49,013 nucleotides of DNA from Aquiluna sp. (GCA_029241985.1 JAQWUU010000037.1:1-49013); one strand, 5' to 3'; shown: positions 17,386 through 27,454, counted from the first letter of the stretch. Translations and numbers: made by a program. Notes: generated by a model not told the origin, from the letters alone.

Positions 17386-17866
17386 ACTGGCTCTATTTCT
17401 GATTCGAATAGGTTTCGTGGCGGTGCTTTGGATTTTCATTCTGAGCTTGCTTTCTGTCATTCGTGCTGACCTTTACGGCCGCCGGGTAATTAGCAGAATT
17501 GCAAAGCAAAATGCTCCCGGGCTAACCGCAGGTTCAGCAGCGAACCTCGGCATTGAAGACGTCGAGGGCTTTGACCCTTCTGAGATAGCTGTTCTGACGG
17601 GACGCACCGCTGGCACAAACATCTTGCTCGAGGGTAAAAAGGAAGTGCTGATTGGAAGGGCGCCGAGCTCTGACATGGTCATCAGCGATGAATTTGCGTC
17701 ATCGATGCACGCGAAGTTGGTTCATGTTGGTTCAGATTGGGTTCTTCAAGACTTGAACTCAACAAATGGCACTCACCTCGACGGTAAGAGATTGACCACG
17801 CCTGAAACCATTCGGCCCGGCATGACAATCAGAATTGGCACAACAACATTTGAGCTGAGGTCATAA
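17378..17866 (+). CDS. fhaB: FHA-domain protein FhaB (membrane anchored)
   Basis: A 162-aa protein with one N-terminal TM helix (about 4-27, FLIRIGFVAVLWIFILSLLS) and a cytoplasmic C-terminal FHA domain (about 83-160). Phosphopeptide-binding motifs are LIGRAPSSDMVISDEFASSMHAKL and DLNSTNGTHLDGKRL. In actinobacteria FhaB (FipA) links PknA/PknB signalling to the division and elongation machinery. GTG start at 17378 overlaps fhaA by 8 nt. Its stop is 5 nt before the pstP start. Confidence 0.95.
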   Translation: MSELALFLIRIGFVAVLWIFILSLLSVIRADLYGRRVISRIAKQNAPGLTAGSAANLGIEDVEGFDPSEIAVLTGRTAGTNILLEGKKEVLIGRAPSSDMVISDEFASSMHAKLVHVGSDWVLQDLNSTNGTHLDGKRLTTPETIRPGMTIRIGTTTFELRS

Positions 17867-17871
17867 AAACC

Positions 17872-19125
17872 TTGGCCATCAAAACAATTAGCTATGCAGC
17901 CAGTGACATCGGAAAGCACCGAAGTTCCAATCAGGACTCCGGTTACTCGGGTTACCAGTTGTTTTTTGTGGCCGACGGGATGGGTGGGCATGCCGGCGGA
18001 GACATAGCTTCCGCAATTACTTCGCAGCGCGTGGCCCTAACTGACAGCAAATATGACAGCGTCGAAGAGGCCATTGAGGGCTTGAAATCGGGTGTCCTGG
18101 ATGCAAACAGCATGCTCAACGGCACCGTGGTTGAGCACCCGGAGCTTCAGGGCATGGGAACCACTTTTTCCGGCATGCTGGTTCACGGCAACCAGATCGT
18201 TACCGCCCACATTGGAGACTCCAGGATCTACCGAGTGCGATCAGGCGAAGTGGTTCAAATAACCAAAGACCACACCTTTGTTCAAAAGCTTGTTGAGCTT
18301 GGAAGAATTACCGAGGCTGAAGCACTTGTTCACCCGCGCCGAAGTGTCCTTATGAGAGTTTTGGGTGATGTTCAGGGTGAGCCAGAACTGGACATCGCTC
18401 TGCATGATGCACTGCCGGGTGACCGTTGGATGCTCTGCAGTGACGGCCTGTCAGGCGTTGTGCCAGAAGACGTCATGGAAAAAGTGCTGACCTCTAACAT
18501 TCCAACCGAAGAGGCCGCCGAGTTATTGGTCGGTGAAGCACTGGAGTATGGAGCCCCAGACAACGTAACGGTAGTTATCACGGACATTGTTCGCCCGACG
18601 GTTCAGGCTGACTTTGAACCAGGTGCTCACTTTGTGGGATCGGCAGATCACGAAGTGGTTATTGAAGAGCGCAAGGGTGGAAAGATTCTTCGGCTTTTCA
18701 ACCCTCGCAGCTTGCTAGAGCTTCTGCAGTCGCCTGAGGACCCAGCGAAGTTTGCACCAGAGTCAGAGGCTCTGCTGGCAAAGATTCTTGCCGAGACCAA
18801 GCTTCAGCTTCGCTGGCGAGGAGTTCGCATCGTGATGGGCTGGTTATTATTTGCCGGCATAATCGTAGGAATCGGTTTTGGTGCATATCAATACACTCAG
18901 ACGCGTTACTACGTTGATGTCTATCAGGGACAGGTGACGATTTATCAGGGCATTAGAGAACAGCTTGGGCCCTGGAAGTTCTCAAGTCCTTATTTGATCT
19001 CTGAAATAAATCTTGAAGACCTGTCACAGTTCCAACAGACTTTAATTGAGCGGTCAATTTCGGTTGAATCGCTTGAGGATGCAGTGAAACTAATCGACCA
19101 ACTCAAGAGCGGTATCAATGAGTAA
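17872..19125 (+). CDS. pstP: PP2C-type Ser/Thr protein phosphatase
   Basis: A 417-aa membrane-anchored phosphatase that reverses PknA/PknB phosphorylation. The catalytic domain (about 1-240) shows VADGMGGHAGGD, GMGTTFSGML, HIGDSRIYRVRSG, SDGLSGVV and DNVTVVITDI, which carry the metal-binding aspartates. A linker leads to one TM helix (about 323-345, VMGWLLFAGIIVGIGFGAY) and an extracellular tail of about 70 residues. The start is TTG at 17872. It overlaps the SEDS gene by 8 nt. Confidence 0.96.
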   Translation: MAIKTISYAASDIGKHRSSNQDSGYSGYQLFFVADGMGGHAGGDIASAITSQRVALTDSKYDSVEEAIEGLKSGVLDANSMLNGTVVEHPELQGMGTTFSGMLVHGNQIVTAHIGDSRIYRVRSGEVVQITKDHTFVQKLVELGRITEAEALVHPRRSVLMRVLGDVQGEPELDIALHDALPGDRWMLCSDGLSGVVPEDVMEKVLTSNIPTEEAAELLVGEALEYGAPDNVTVVITDIVRPTVQADFEPGAHFVGSADHEVVIEERKGGKILRLFNPRSLLELLQSPEDPAKFAPESEALLAKILAETKLQLRWRGVRIVMGWLLFAGIIVGIGFGAYQYTQTRYYVDVYQGQVTIYQGIREQLGPWKFSSPYLISEINLEDLSQFQQTLIERSISVESLEDAVKLIDQLKSGINE

Positions 19126-20482
19126 CGTGTCGCTCACCTCGGCAATACCAATGCTGCTGAAGGCGGTTCCGAGGTCAAGAAACTTCGAGGCGGTTCTGCT
19201 TTTCTGGGTGGCAGGTATTCACGCTTTTGCACTGGCACAAATCCAGCTTGCGGTGAATCAGGAAATGTCAATTGACCTTATGGGCTATTGGGCACCGCCG
19301 ACAATTGCCGCTTGGATTCTTCACTACGTGCTTCGCAAGCATGCGCTGAATGCTGATGGCCTTTTGCTTCCGCTTGGCTTCCTGCTAAACGGTCTGGGAA
19401 TCGCGATGATTTACCGCCTTGACCTTGCAGAGATCACAAACGGCAGCACGCAACTGTTCGCTGAGCGTCAGGTCTGGCTGAGCTGTTTTGCAATGCTGAT
19501 CGCTGCGGCGATTGTGAGGCTTGTGCCGAATCCACTGGTCCTTAGGCGCTTTCCATTTCTGGCCGGCGCGGCCGCAGTTGTGCTTCTGGTGCTGCCGGCG
19601 GCTCCAGTTATCGGTCGAACAATAAACGGAGCAACGCTGTGGATAGGCGTTGGAGACCTGTCTTTCCAGCCCGGAGAAATTGCAAAAATTCTGCTCGCAA
19701 TTTTCTTTGCTGGGTATTTGGTTTCGAGAAAAGGGCCGTTGTCGGAGATCGGTCTCAGGGTACTTGGAATGAGAATCCCTAGCGCTAAGGACCTTGGTCC
19801 AATTCTGCTTTTCTGGGTGGCTTCAATTGGTGTCTTGGTCTTGCAGCGCGACCTTGGTACTTCAATTCTTTACTTTGGGCTTTTCTTGGTCATGATCTAC
19901 ACAGCAACCGGTCGCGGATTTTACGTGGGAATCGGTATGGTGATGATGGTCACCGGTGCCCTGGTGGCATCAAGGCTCTTTGGTTATGTTGCAGCCAGAT
20001 TCGATTCCTGGCTAGATCCTTTTTCTCAAGAAAACTACAGCGCCGTTGGTGGAAGTTACCAACTGGTGCAGGGGCTTTTTGGTATGGCTCACGGAGATGT
20101 AATAGGTGCGGGACTTGGGTCAGGCTTCCCACAGCTAATTCCACTTGCCGAGAGTGACTTTATTTTTGCCGCTTTAGGTGAAGAGCTCGGGATGGCAGGG
20201 GTCTTTGCGATTCTCGCTACATACCTACTGATTGTTTATCGGGGACTTCGGATTTCAAACACCAACACTGATGAGTTTTCCAAGCTCTTAGCGATGGGGC
20301 TTTCTTTTGTAATCGGCTTGCAGGTATTTGTCGTTGCCGGTGGTGTGATGGGTCTTATGCCGCTAACCGGCTTGACCACTCCATTCCTAGCCGCCGGTGG
20401 CAGCTCGCTTTTGGCTAACTGGGCGATTATCGCGCTATTGCTGGTGCTTTCTGATTCTTCTCTGAGAAGGAAAGCCGCGTGA
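19118..20482 (+). CDS. rodA: SEDS peptidoglycan polymerase (FtsW/RodA family)
   Basis: A 454-aa polytopic membrane protein polymerising lipid II into glycan strands with its partner PBP encoded next. It has about 12 TM helices. Family marks include RTINGATLWIGVGDLSFQPGEIAKI, VLQRDLGTSILYFGLFL and the late segment LAESDFIFAALGEELGMAG. Position between pstP and pbpA corresponds to the gene named rodA in mycobacteria. Sequence alone does not separate RodA from FtsW; the synteny decides. ATG at 19118. Its stop overlaps the pbpA start by 4 nt (GTGA). Confidence 0.94.
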   Translation: MSNVSLTSAIPMLLKAVPRSRNFEAVLLFWVAGIHAFALAQIQLAVNQEMSIDLMGYWAPPTIAAWILHYVLRKHALNADGLLLPLGFLLNGLGIAMIYRLDLAEITNGSTQLFAERQVWLSCFAMLIAAAIVRLVPNPLVLRRFPFLAGAAAVVLLVLPAAPVIGRTINGATLWIGVGDLSFQPGEIAKILLAIFFAGYLVSRKGPLSEIGLRVLGMRIPSAKDLGPILLFWVASIGVLVLQRDLGTSILYFGLFLVMIYTATGRGFYVGIGMVMMVTGALVASRLFGYVAARFDSWLDPFSQENYSAVGGSYQLVQGLFGMAHGDVIGAGLGSGFPQLIPLAESDFIFAALGEELGMAGVFAILATYLLIVYRGLRISNTNTDEFSKLLAMGLSFVIGLQVFVVAGGVMGLMPLTGLTTPFLAAGGSSLLANWAIIALLLVLSDSSLRRKAA

Positions 20483-21930
20483 ATAGGCAGGTCAGAAGAG
20501 TCGGGTTATTCCTGACGGTGATGTTCATCGCGCTGTTCGCCATGGCTTCCTCGATTCAAGTTCTGAGAACACAGACGCTTTATCAAGACTCACGAAACGT
20601 CCGGGCTGCCTATGAGACATACAAGACCCAAAGAGGATCGATCTTGGTTGGCCAGGAGGAGGTTGTCACAAGTAATCCGATAAATGACCAGTATCGATTC
20701 TTGAGAAACTACGATTCCGTTCTATACAGCTCAGTCATCGGCTATTTCAGCGTTTTTACCGGCTCCTCTGGCATTGAGCGAGCTATGAACTCTTTGCTTG
20801 CGGGTCAGAGTTCTGCCCAGTTCTTTGAGCAAATCAACGCGCTATTAGATGGGACGCCCGTCACCGGTGCGGCAATCGAGCTAAGCCTGGATGCAACTAT
20901 CCAAAAAGCTGCTTGGGATGCACTCGGGTCTAGAAAAGGTGCGGTCATAGCAATGGAGCCTGACACCGGCAGGATCATTGCAATGGTTTCAAAGCCTGGC
21001 TTTGATGCCAATCTCCTTGCTGGCCATGAGAACCAGGCAGTTACTGATGCCTATCGTGATCTACTCGATGACCCGGAATCGCCGTTGGTTAATAGAGCAA
21101 TTGGAGGCGACCTTTACCACCCCGGTTCAGTTTTCAAGCTTGTCGTTGCTGCGGCGGCACTCGAAAGCGGTCGCTACAGCACAAGCACAACATTTGAAAA
21201 CCTTGACAGCTACCGCCTTCCAGGAACAACCACTTTTATTCAAAACTCAAATAACTCAACCTGCGGTGACGGGCCACTAGTCAAGCTCGAAACTGCCTTG
21301 ATTCGTTCTTGTAACATTCCCTTTGCAATGCTCGCGGTTGACCTCGGACAAGACCGAATCAGAGCGCAGGCGGAGCTGATGGGCTTTGGTGATGAACTTG
21401 CAATTCCGCTGACGGTGACGCCGAGCGTTTACCCGCAAGACATGGAGCTGTCGCAGGTGGCCCTAACCGGCTTTGGCCAGTTTGATGTTCGCGCTTCCCC
21501 GCTGCAGATTGCAATGAGCACCGCTGCGATTGCCAACCAAGGTGTTTTGATGAAACCTAGGCTCGTTGATCAGGTGGTGGCAAGCAACCTGAACGTCCTA
21601 AGCCAGCCCGAGCCCCAGGTTCTATCGTCTCCAATGTCGAGAGAAACAGCTGCGATTCTGACTCGCATGATGGTCGACTCAGTTGAATTTGGAGCTGCTA
21701 CGAGCGCTGGCATTTCCCAGGTTGCCGTGGCCGGTAAAACTGGGACTGCCGAGAATGGAACCGACGAGCCCTTCACTCTTTGGTTCACCGGCTTCGCACC
21801 AGCTGGGTCTCCAGAGATTGTTGTCACTGTAGTCGTTGAAGACGGCGGAGGCATTGGGCAAAACGGAACGGGCAACCAGATCGCCGCACCCATTGCCAAG
21901 GCAGTAATTCAGGCGGTGCTTGCTAGATGA
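20479..21930 (+). CDS. pbpA: Penicillin-binding protein PbpA (class B transpeptidase)
   Basis: A 483-aa bitopic protein cross-linking peptidoglycan outside the membrane. One TM anchor (about 8-28) is followed by a short dimerisation-type domain and the transpeptidase domain (about 150-480). Active-site motifs are HPGSVFK (S217, K220), the SxN motif SCN at 277-279, and KTGTAE at 420-425. The length suits the small actinobacterial PbpA. GTG start at 20479 lies in the overlap with the SEDS gene, and its TGA overlaps the pknA start (ATGA). The tight coupling supports equal synthesis of SEDS and PBP partners. Confidence 0.96.
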   Translation: MNRQVRRVGLFLTVMFIALFAMASSIQVLRTQTLYQDSRNVRAAYETYKTQRGSILVGQEEVVTSNPINDQYRFLRNYDSVLYSSVIGYFSVFTGSSGIERAMNSLLAGQSSAQFFEQINALLDGTPVTGAAIELSLDATIQKAAWDALGSRKGAVIAMEPDTGRIIAMVSKPGFDANLLAGHENQAVTDAYRDLLDDPESPLVNRAIGGDLYHPGSVFKLVVAAAALESGRYSTSTTFENLDSYRLPGTTTFIQNSNNSTCGDGPLVKLETALIRSCNIPFAMLAVDLGQDRIRAQAELMGFGDELAIPLTVTPSVYPQDMELSQVALTGFGQFDVRASPLQIAMSTAAIANQGVLMKPRLVDQVVASNLNVLSQPEPQVLSSPMSRETAAILTRMMVDSVEFGAATSAGISQVAVAGKTGTAENGTDEPFTLWFTGFAPAGSPEIVVTVVVEDGGGIGQNGTGNQIAAPIAKAVIQAVLAR

Positions 21931-23402
21931 AACCAGCAGTAGGGCAGCTCTACGGCGATCGCTATCGTCTCCAGCTTCGGATTGCCATTGGAGGCATGGG
22001 TGAGGTTTGGCAAGCCGAAGACGAGCTTATTTTGAGACAGGTGGCGATCAAGATTCTCAAAGAGGAGTACCTGTCCGACCCAAACTTCTTGGAGAGATTT
22101 CGAAGCGAAGCGAAGGCCGCTGCACTGGTTGAGCATGAGGGAATCGCCAACGTTTACGACTACGGCGAAGACACCGGAGCCGCTTATTTAGTCATGGAGT
22201 TAGTGCCGGGCGAGTCGATGTCGAGATTGCTGGAGCGAGAAAAGAAGCTTTCTGAAGAGCAGGTTCTGGATATCATTGCCCAGACCTCAAGGGCCCTGGC
22301 TGCCGCCCACGCCAGAGGTTTGGTCCACCGAGACATCAAACCCGGCAACCTCTTGATCACGCCCAAGGGGAAAGTAAAGATTACCGACTTCGGTATTGCC
22401 AGAGTTGGTGACCAGGTTCCGCTTACCAAAACCGGCCAGGTGATGGGGACTGTGCAGTACTTGGCTCCCGAGCAAGCAACCGGAAAGACTTCGACCTCCG
22501 CAACGGACCTCTACTCCCTGGGTGTTGTCGCCTATGAAGCACTGGCTGGAAAACGCCCCTTCCGAGGTGAAAACCAGATGGCAATAGCCATGGCACACAT
22601 CAACGAAATGCCTCCGGCGCTAAGTGAATCGATTGACCCTCGCGTTCAGAACTTAGTTCTCAGTTGCCTGGCAAAAAAGCCGAATCAGCGTCCAGAATCA
22701 GGCACTTCTTTAGCAATCAGGGCCGAGGCCCTGCTTCGTGAAAAACAAAAAGGCTTGCCACCTAAGCCTGTGCAGGTCGAGGATGACCCGGTTACCGAGC
22801 TAATCAGCACTGACACGGCACCGCTTCCGAAGGCTCCGATCGTTTGGCCTTGGCTTGCGACCCTTGGCTTACTCGGGCTAACCACGATCGTTGTCATCGT
22901 GGCGATCCTGTCCGAACCAAATGCAAGTGATGTCCAACCCACTAACACTCCGGCGCCAACCGTGACGGAATCAGTGAGCCCCGAGCCGGAACCAACCGAA
23001 ACGACTCCTGCCAACTACGTGGTGTTGGTCTCTGATATCTTGGGCAAGAACCTGAGCGAAGTAACAGCTTGGCTTACCGAGCGCGGCTTTGTAGTCAACG
23101 CAATTCCCGGCGACCTGATTGATGGAACCTCTCCGGAGGTTAGGGTTGTTTACGCGGTGACACCCACTGGAAACTTGGCCGTGGGCAGCACCGTTAGCCT
23201 CACCTACTACGTGGGTAATTTTGAAGACATCCCGATTGAGATTCCTGAGCCAGATGCGAGTGCACCTGCTGAACCGGGTGAACTAGATCCAAACACCGGA
23301 CTTCCGCTGGATCCGGCGCCCCAAGCTCCTGATGTTCCATCCGAGGTTCCCGGCGATACTCAGGCACCCTTACCGGAACCGGAACCGAGCCCCACAGAGT
23401 AA
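21927..23402 (+). CDS. pknA: Ser/Thr protein kinase PknA with one PASTA-like domain
   Basis: A 491-aa transmembrane kinase. The kinase domain (about 9-270) has the glycine loop [18 protein letters not shown] with K42, HRDIKPGN with D136, DFG near 154-156 and YLAPEQATG. One TM helix follows (about 306-328). Outside are a Thr/Pro-rich linker and one PASTA-like domain (about 365-431, [20 protein letters not shown] then [11 protein letters not shown]), ending in a Pro/Glu-rich tail. Mycobacterial PknA lacks PASTA repeats, so the extra domain is notable. ATG at 21927 overlaps the pbpA stop. Confidence 0.94.
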   Translation: MKPAVGQLYGDRYRLQLRIAIGGMGEVWQAEDELILRQVAIKILKEEYLSDPNFLERFRSEAKAAALVEHEGIANVYDYGEDTGAAYLVMELVPGESMSRLLEREKKLSEEQVLDIIAQTSRALAAAHARGLVHRDIKPGNLLITPKGKVKITDFGIARVGDQVPLTKTGQVMGTVQYLAPEQATGKTSTSATDLYSLGVVAYEALAGKRPFRGENQMAIAMAHINEMPPALSESIDPRVQNLVLSCLAKKPNQRPESGTSLAIRAEALLREKQKGLPPKPVQVEDDPVTELISTDTAPLPKAPIVWPWLATLGLLGLTTIVVIVAILSEPNASDVQPTNTPAPTVTESVSPEPEPTETTPANYVVLVSDILGKNLSEVTAWLTERGFVVNAIPGDLIDGTSPEVRVVYAVTPTGNLAVGSTVSLTYYVGNFEDIPIEIPEPDASAPAEPGELDPNTGLPLDPAPQAPDVPSEVPGDTQAPLPEPEPSPTE

Positions 23403-23475
23403 TAAGACTGTGACCGAGATGTGCAATGAAAACTGAAAACAAAAACTAGACTTCAATAGGCGGAAAAGAGCGGGT

Positions 23476-25281
23476 TTGAGTAAGAGCGAAAGACTGATTG
23501 CAGGCCGATACAGGCTAGGTCAGCTGGTTGGCCGCGGCGGCATGGCCGAGGTGTTCGAGGGCTATGACACCAGGCTTGGCCGAACCGTTGCTATCAAATT
23601 ATTAAAATCAGACCTAGCCAACGATGCGAACTTTGAGGCACGCTTTCGCCAGGAGGCCCAGGCCAGTGCGAGGATGGCCCACCCAACGATTGTTCGCGTG
23701 TATGACGCGGGCGAAGAAGAGGCTACGGATTCAAACGGCCAGATTGTGAAAACCCCATTCATCATCATGGAGCTTGTCCGCGGAAAACTCTTGAGAGAAG
23801 TCGTGGCCGAAAAGACTCTCGATATTGACAAAGCCGTCAAATACATTTCTGGCATCTTGACCGCGCTTGAAGTTTCCCACCATGCAGGCGTGGTCCACCG
23901 AGACATAAAGCCTGCAAACGTAATGCTTGGCGAGGGTGACTCGATCAAGGTGATGGACTTTGGAATCGCAAGGGCAGTCAGCGACAACTCTGCTACCCAG
24001 GCAGCAACCGCGGGTATTGTCGGCACCGCGCAGTACTTTTCCCCAGAGCAAGCACGGGGAGATGCGGTCGACTCAAGAACCGACCTATATTCGACCGGTG
24101 TAATTCTTTACGAACTGCTGGCTGGCAGACCGCCGTTTCAGGGCGAAAGTGCGGTTTCTGTGGCCTACCAGCACGTCTCAGAACATGCCGATGCCCCCTC
24201 TGTCTATAACTCTGCTGTGAGTGCAGAGCTTGATGCAGTTGTTCTTCGAGCGATGACGAAGGATCCTAACGAGCGCTACCAAACAGCAGAAGAATTCCGC
24301 GAGCACTTGAATGCTGCCCACACTGGAACAGCGATCACTAAAAAGCAGCCTGCTCCAGCTGGAGAAATTAAGCCGGTAACCTTCGACGCCACGGAAGTAA
24401 TTACAAAAGTCAGCAGTAACGAGCTCCCAACTTCTCTGATTGATGGTTTTGAAACCGCGCCAAGCACACAGATAACCACAACCAACAGCAAGGTTGGCGC
24501 TGGTGTGCTTTGGGGGCTTGGCACCGGTGTGGTGGTAATACTCGTTGGCCTATTGTTCTGGGTCATGAACATCGGCGGCCAAACACCTGGCACAGCCCCA
24601 ACCAGCGGCGTGACGGTGGCAAGCGTTGAAGGGTCACTCTACGATGACGCACTCAACACTTTGAGCTCTCAAGAGCTAGTGGTACTTCGGGTTTACGAAA
24701 AGAGCGAAACCGTCCCCGAGGGAGTCGTCATTCGCCAGGTTCCCGAGGCAGGTACGCAGGTTCTGTCCAGCACAGCTGTCACACTTTATGTTTCAAGTGG
24801 TGCGACCGAGGTGACAGTTCCGAATCTTGTCGGAGCCAGTGAAGCAGATGCTGTTGCGCTAATTGAAGCCCAGGGGCTGACTGTTGGTTCAATTACCGTT
24901 GTTGGCTCGCCAGTTGTGGCCCAAGGAGTCGTAATAGCCTCTGACCCGGTCACCAACTCTAGAATTCCCCTCGGCACGATTGTGAACATAATCCTGTCGG
25001 ATGGCACGGTTCAGGTTCCAGATGTTCGAAACCTTGAGGTTCTAGAAGCTAGAAGCATCCTGACCAATCCATCGATTGGCTACACAGTGTCGGTTGAAAT
25101 TCTCGATTCGGCAACCTGCTCTGGAACACCTGGAACTATCGTGTTTGAGCAGTCGGTACTGCCGGGTGAAGCCCCACAGTTACAAAACATAATCTTGTTT
25201 GTTGAGTGTGTTGGTGGAGAGGTTGCACCATCGCCAACACCGACCCCTGTTCCAAGCCCAACAGAAACTGTTACCGGCTAG
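23476..25281 (+). CDS. pknB: PASTA-domain Ser/Thr protein kinase PknB
   Basis: A 601-aa transmembrane kinase sensing muropeptides or lipid II and controlling growth and division. The kinase domain (about 11-275) has GRGGMAEVFEGYD, VAIKLL with K41, HRDIKPANVM with D143, DFGIARAV and YFSPEQARGD. The activation segment between them is Thr-rich (NSATQAATAG). A TM helix lies near 335-360. About three PASTA repeats follow, the second starting EVTVPNLVGASEADAVALIE and the third VQVPDVRNLEVLEARSIL, and a Pro/Thr tail closes the protein. TTG at 23476, 73 nt after pknA. Its TAG shares a CTAG with the convergent trpG stop. Confidence 0.96.
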   Translation: MSKSERLIAGRYRLGQLVGRGGMAEVFEGYDTRLGRTVAIKLLKSDLANDANFEARFRQEAQASARMAHPTIVRVYDAGEEEATDSNGQIVKTPFIIMELVRGKLLREVVAEKTLDIDKAVKYISGILTALEVSHHAGVVHRDIKPANVMLGEGDSIKVMDFGIARAVSDNSATQAATAGIVGTAQYFSPEQARGDAVDSRTDLYSTGVILYELLAGRPPFQGESAVSVAYQHVSEHADAPSVYNSAVSAELDAVVLRAMTKDPNERYQTAEEFREHLNAAHTGTAITKKQPAPAGEIKPVTFDATEVITKVSSNELPTSLIDGFETAPSTQITTTNSKVGAGVLWGLGTGVVVILVGLLFWVMNIGGQTPGTAPTSGVTVASVEGSLYDDALNTLSSQELVVLRVYEKSETVPEGVVIRQVPEAGTQVLSSTAVTLYVSSGATEVTVPNLVGASEADAVALIEAQGLTVGSITVVGSPVVAQGVVIASDPVTNSRIPLGTIVNIILSDGTVQVPDVRNLEVLEARSILTNPSIGYTVSVEILDSATCSGTPGTIVFEQSVLPGEAPQLQNIILFVECVGGEVAPSPTPTPVPSPTETVTG

Positions 25282-25916
25282 TTCTTTTCAATCCTTGGGC
25301 TCAAGTGCTTTGCCTTTTCCTTGGCGTCTTTGACTCCTAAGGTGTCGAGCCAATTAGCAAGCATCTGATACCCACCCTCAGTCATCACTGACTCGGGGTG
25401 AAACTGGACTCCATAAATAGGCTTGGTCCTGTGCTCTAGACCCATAATCACACCGCTGGAGGTCTGGCCCGTAACAATCAAATCATCTGGAACCGTTTCT
25501 GGAACGACGGCGAGCGAGTGATACCTGGTAGCCAAAAAGCCCTGCGGCAGGCCTTCAAGAATGAGGCTTTCTTGATGATTCACCTGTGAGGTTTTTCCGT
25601 GCATCAGTTCGGGCGCGCTCTGGACTCTCGCACCCATCGCCTCGGCGATTGCCTGGTGGCCAAGACACACACCAAAAACCGGGTAGTCGGTTTCAAGCGC
25701 GAATTTTACCGTTGGGATAGAAAGCCCTGCGCTAGCCGGAGTTCCGGGGCCTGGGGAGATCAGAACAGCGTCGTACTTTGACAGTAACGCTGGCAATTCA
25801 GATTCTTCGATTGCATCGTTCCGAATTACGTCAGTTAACGCCCCAAGCTGCTGGAGGTAGCCGTTTAGCGTGTAGACAAAGCTGTCGTAGTTATCTAAAA
25901 CGAGGATTTTGACCAT
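25278..25916 (-). CDS. trpG: Anthranilate/aminodeoxychorismate synthase glutamine amidotransferase
   Basis: A 212-aa class I glutamine amidotransferase that supplies ammonia to chorismate-using synthases in tryptophan or folate biosynthesis. The catalytic triad is visible: C84 in GVCLGHQAIAEAMG, and His and Glu in GVQFHPESVMTEGG near residue 175. VLDNYDSFVYTL at the start is typical. The location beside pknB matches the gene called trpG in mycobacteria, although such proteins often serve p-aminobenzoate synthesis, so TrpG versus PabA is open. ATG at 25916. Divergent from crgA across 59 bp. Confidence 0.93.
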   Translation of the reverse strand: MVKILVLDNYDSFVYTLNGYLQQLGALTDVIRNDAIEESELPALLSKYDAVLISPGPGTPASAGLSIPTVKFALETDYPVFGVCLGHQAIAEAMGARVQSAPELMHGKTSQVNHQESLILEGLPQGFLATRYHSLAVVPETVPDDLIVTGQTSSGVIMGLEHRTKPIYGVQFHPESVMTEGGYQMLANWLDTLGVKDAKEKAKHLSPRIEKN

Positions 25917-25975
25917 GGTGTGGATAGTTTATTCGGAATAGCGCATCTTTAGGTTCAGGCATTAAGCTACTTGGC

Positions 25976-26242
25976 ATGGCTGAATCTCGATCACGCAAGA
26001 ATAATGACTCAAAACCACTAAAACCAAAGGTGGTTCAAGAGGAACAAGACAATCCGACCTGGTACAAGGTCACGATGTTTGGCTTCATGCTCTTCGGGCT
26101 GGCCTGGATTCTCGCTTTTTACATCTCATCCGCGAGGTTCCCACTGGGAAGCGCAACACCGATTGACCTTTCCAACTGGAACATTCTGATTGGTTTTGGA
26201 ATTGCCATGATCGGCTTCGGCATGACAACTAGGTGGAAATAA
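25976..26242 (+). CDS. crgA: Cell division protein CrgA
   Basis: An 88-aa actinobacterial membrane protein that recruits septal proteins and helps localise the divisome. It has a charged cytoplasmic N-terminus (about 1-28), then the signature NPTWYKVTMFGFMLFGLAWI in TM1, a short outside loop, and TM2 (about 64-83, WNILIGFGIAMIGFGM). The length is typical. ATG at 25976. Its stop abuts the convergent rhomboid stop with no spacer. Genomic place next to trpG and pknB agrees. Confidence 0.96.
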   Translation: MAESRSRKNNDSKPLKPKVVQEEQDNPTWYKVTMFGFMLFGLAWILAFYISSARFPLGSATPIDLSNWNILIGFGIAMIGFGMTTRWK

Positions 26243-26896
26243 CTACATCCAGGTAGAGATCTTCAACATGGTTAGTCCGTAAAGGACTCCCCAAACCAAA
26301 AACACCCCAAAAATTTGTTGCACGCGTTTCTCGCGTGCTCTGGTTTGTGAGTAGATGCCCGCGATTGCCAGGCCTGTCACAAGGCCGCCAAGGTGCCCCT
26401 CCCAGGAAATTCCAGAAACAAATAGTCCAAGCCCAAAGTTGATCGCGATCAAAGTGAAGATCTGAGTGGCATTGCCACCGGTAGTTCTAACCACAATGAA
26501 GTAAGCCCCCATTAGACCGAACAGCGCTCCAGAAGCACCAACCACTGGGACCTGAGGATCTGACAGCCACATAACAGCAACCGACCCTCCAACAATCGAA
26601 GTCAGATACATCACCAGGAACCGAATCGGACCAAGCAGTGGCTCGAGAATTCGCCCGAAGATCCAGATCGCGTAAGAGTTCAACAGGATATGCAGCGGTC
26701 CAGACCAGTCATGGACAAAGCCAGAGGTAAGCATGCGCCACGGCTCCCATGGCGCAAATAGAGGCGCGAAGAAGAAGCTGTTTGTGAACAGGTAGCCAAG
26801 CGGGCTAATTTGCCCCAACCAAATAAGCACGTTAAGGGCCAACAGGCCCGAGGTTACTGGGGCCTGTTGGAACCTAGATAGTTTTAGTTTGGCCAC
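26243..26896 (-). CDS. Rhomboid-family intramembrane serine protease
   Basis: A 217-aa polytopic protease cleaving membrane proteins within the bilayer. Six or so TM helices. The catalytic serine is S122 in VVGASGALFGLMGAYF and the catalytic histidine is H168 in WEGHLGGLVTG; HILLNSYAIWIFG in TM2 carries the conserved His/Asn stabilising the oxyanion. The start is GTG at 26896, immediately after the ppiA stop codon, so it is translated in coupling with ppiA. Substrate unknown. This gene is a constant neighbour of crgA and ppiA in actinobacteria. Confidence 0.94.
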   Translation of the reverse strand: MAKLKLSRFQQAPVTSGLLALNVLIWLGQISPLGYLFTNSFFFAPLFAPWEPWRMLTSGFVHDWSGPLHILLNSYAIWIFGRILEPLLGPIRFLVMYLTSIVGGSVAVMWLSDPQVPVVGASGALFGLMGAYFIVVRTTGGNATQIFTLIAINFGLGLFVSGISWEGHLGGLVTGLAIAGIYSQTRAREKRVQQIFGVFLVWGVLYGLTMLKISTWM

Positions 26897-27427
26897 TTAG
26901 GCCTTTTCGATTGTGATGCTCTCAATGATGATGTCGTCAACTGGCTTGTCGTTTGCACCGGTTGCAGCAGCACCGATCTGGTCCACAACCTTGCGGCTAA
27001 CCTCGTCCACCACAGCACCGAAGATGGTGTGGCGGCCCTGCAACCAGGTGGTTGGAGCGGTTGTGATGAAGAACTGTGAGCCGTTAGTTCCAGGACCAGC
27101 GTTGGCCATTGCAAGCATGTAGGACTCGGTGAAGTTAAGTTCTGGGTGAATCTCGTCACCGAACTGGTAGCCAGGGCCACCCATTCCGGTTCCGGTTGGG
27201 TCTCCACCCTGAATCATGAAGTCAGGAATAATGCGGTGGAAAATCACACCGTTGTATAGCGGGGTGTTTGTCTGGGTCGCGTTTGTCTTTGGGTCACGCC
27301 ATTCGATGGCACCGGTTGCCAGTCCTTCGAAGTTTTCGACAGTCTTGGGTGCGTGCAGACCGTAAAGGTCTACCTTGATTGCGCCGTGGTTGGTGTGCAG
27401 GGTTGCTATTGATGTTGGATTCGTCAT
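26897..27427 (-). CDS. ppiA: Cyclophilin-type peptidyl-prolyl isomerase
   Basis: A 176-aa cytoplasmic cyclophilin catalysing cis-trans isomerisation of prolyl bonds. The core motifs are NGVIFHRIIPDFMIQGGDPTG, with the catalytic Arg, GPGTNGSQFFITTAPTTWLQGRHTIFG in the peptide groove, and the length is normal. No signal peptide. ATG at 27427 has no evident SD. It is divergent from the TetR gene across about 60 bp and is followed directly by the rhomboid gene. Confidence 0.95.
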   Translation of the reverse strand: MTNPTSIATLHTNHGAIKVDLYGLHAPKTVENFEGLATGAIEWRDPKTNATQTNTPLYNGVIFHRIIPDFMIQGGDPTGTGMGGPGYQFGDEIHPELNFTESYMLAMANAGPGTNGSQFFITTAPTTWLQGRHTIFGAVVDEVSRKVVDQIGAAATGANDKPVDDIIIESITIEKA

Positions 27428-27454
27428 TTGACTATTGTGTCACGAATCGAGTGC

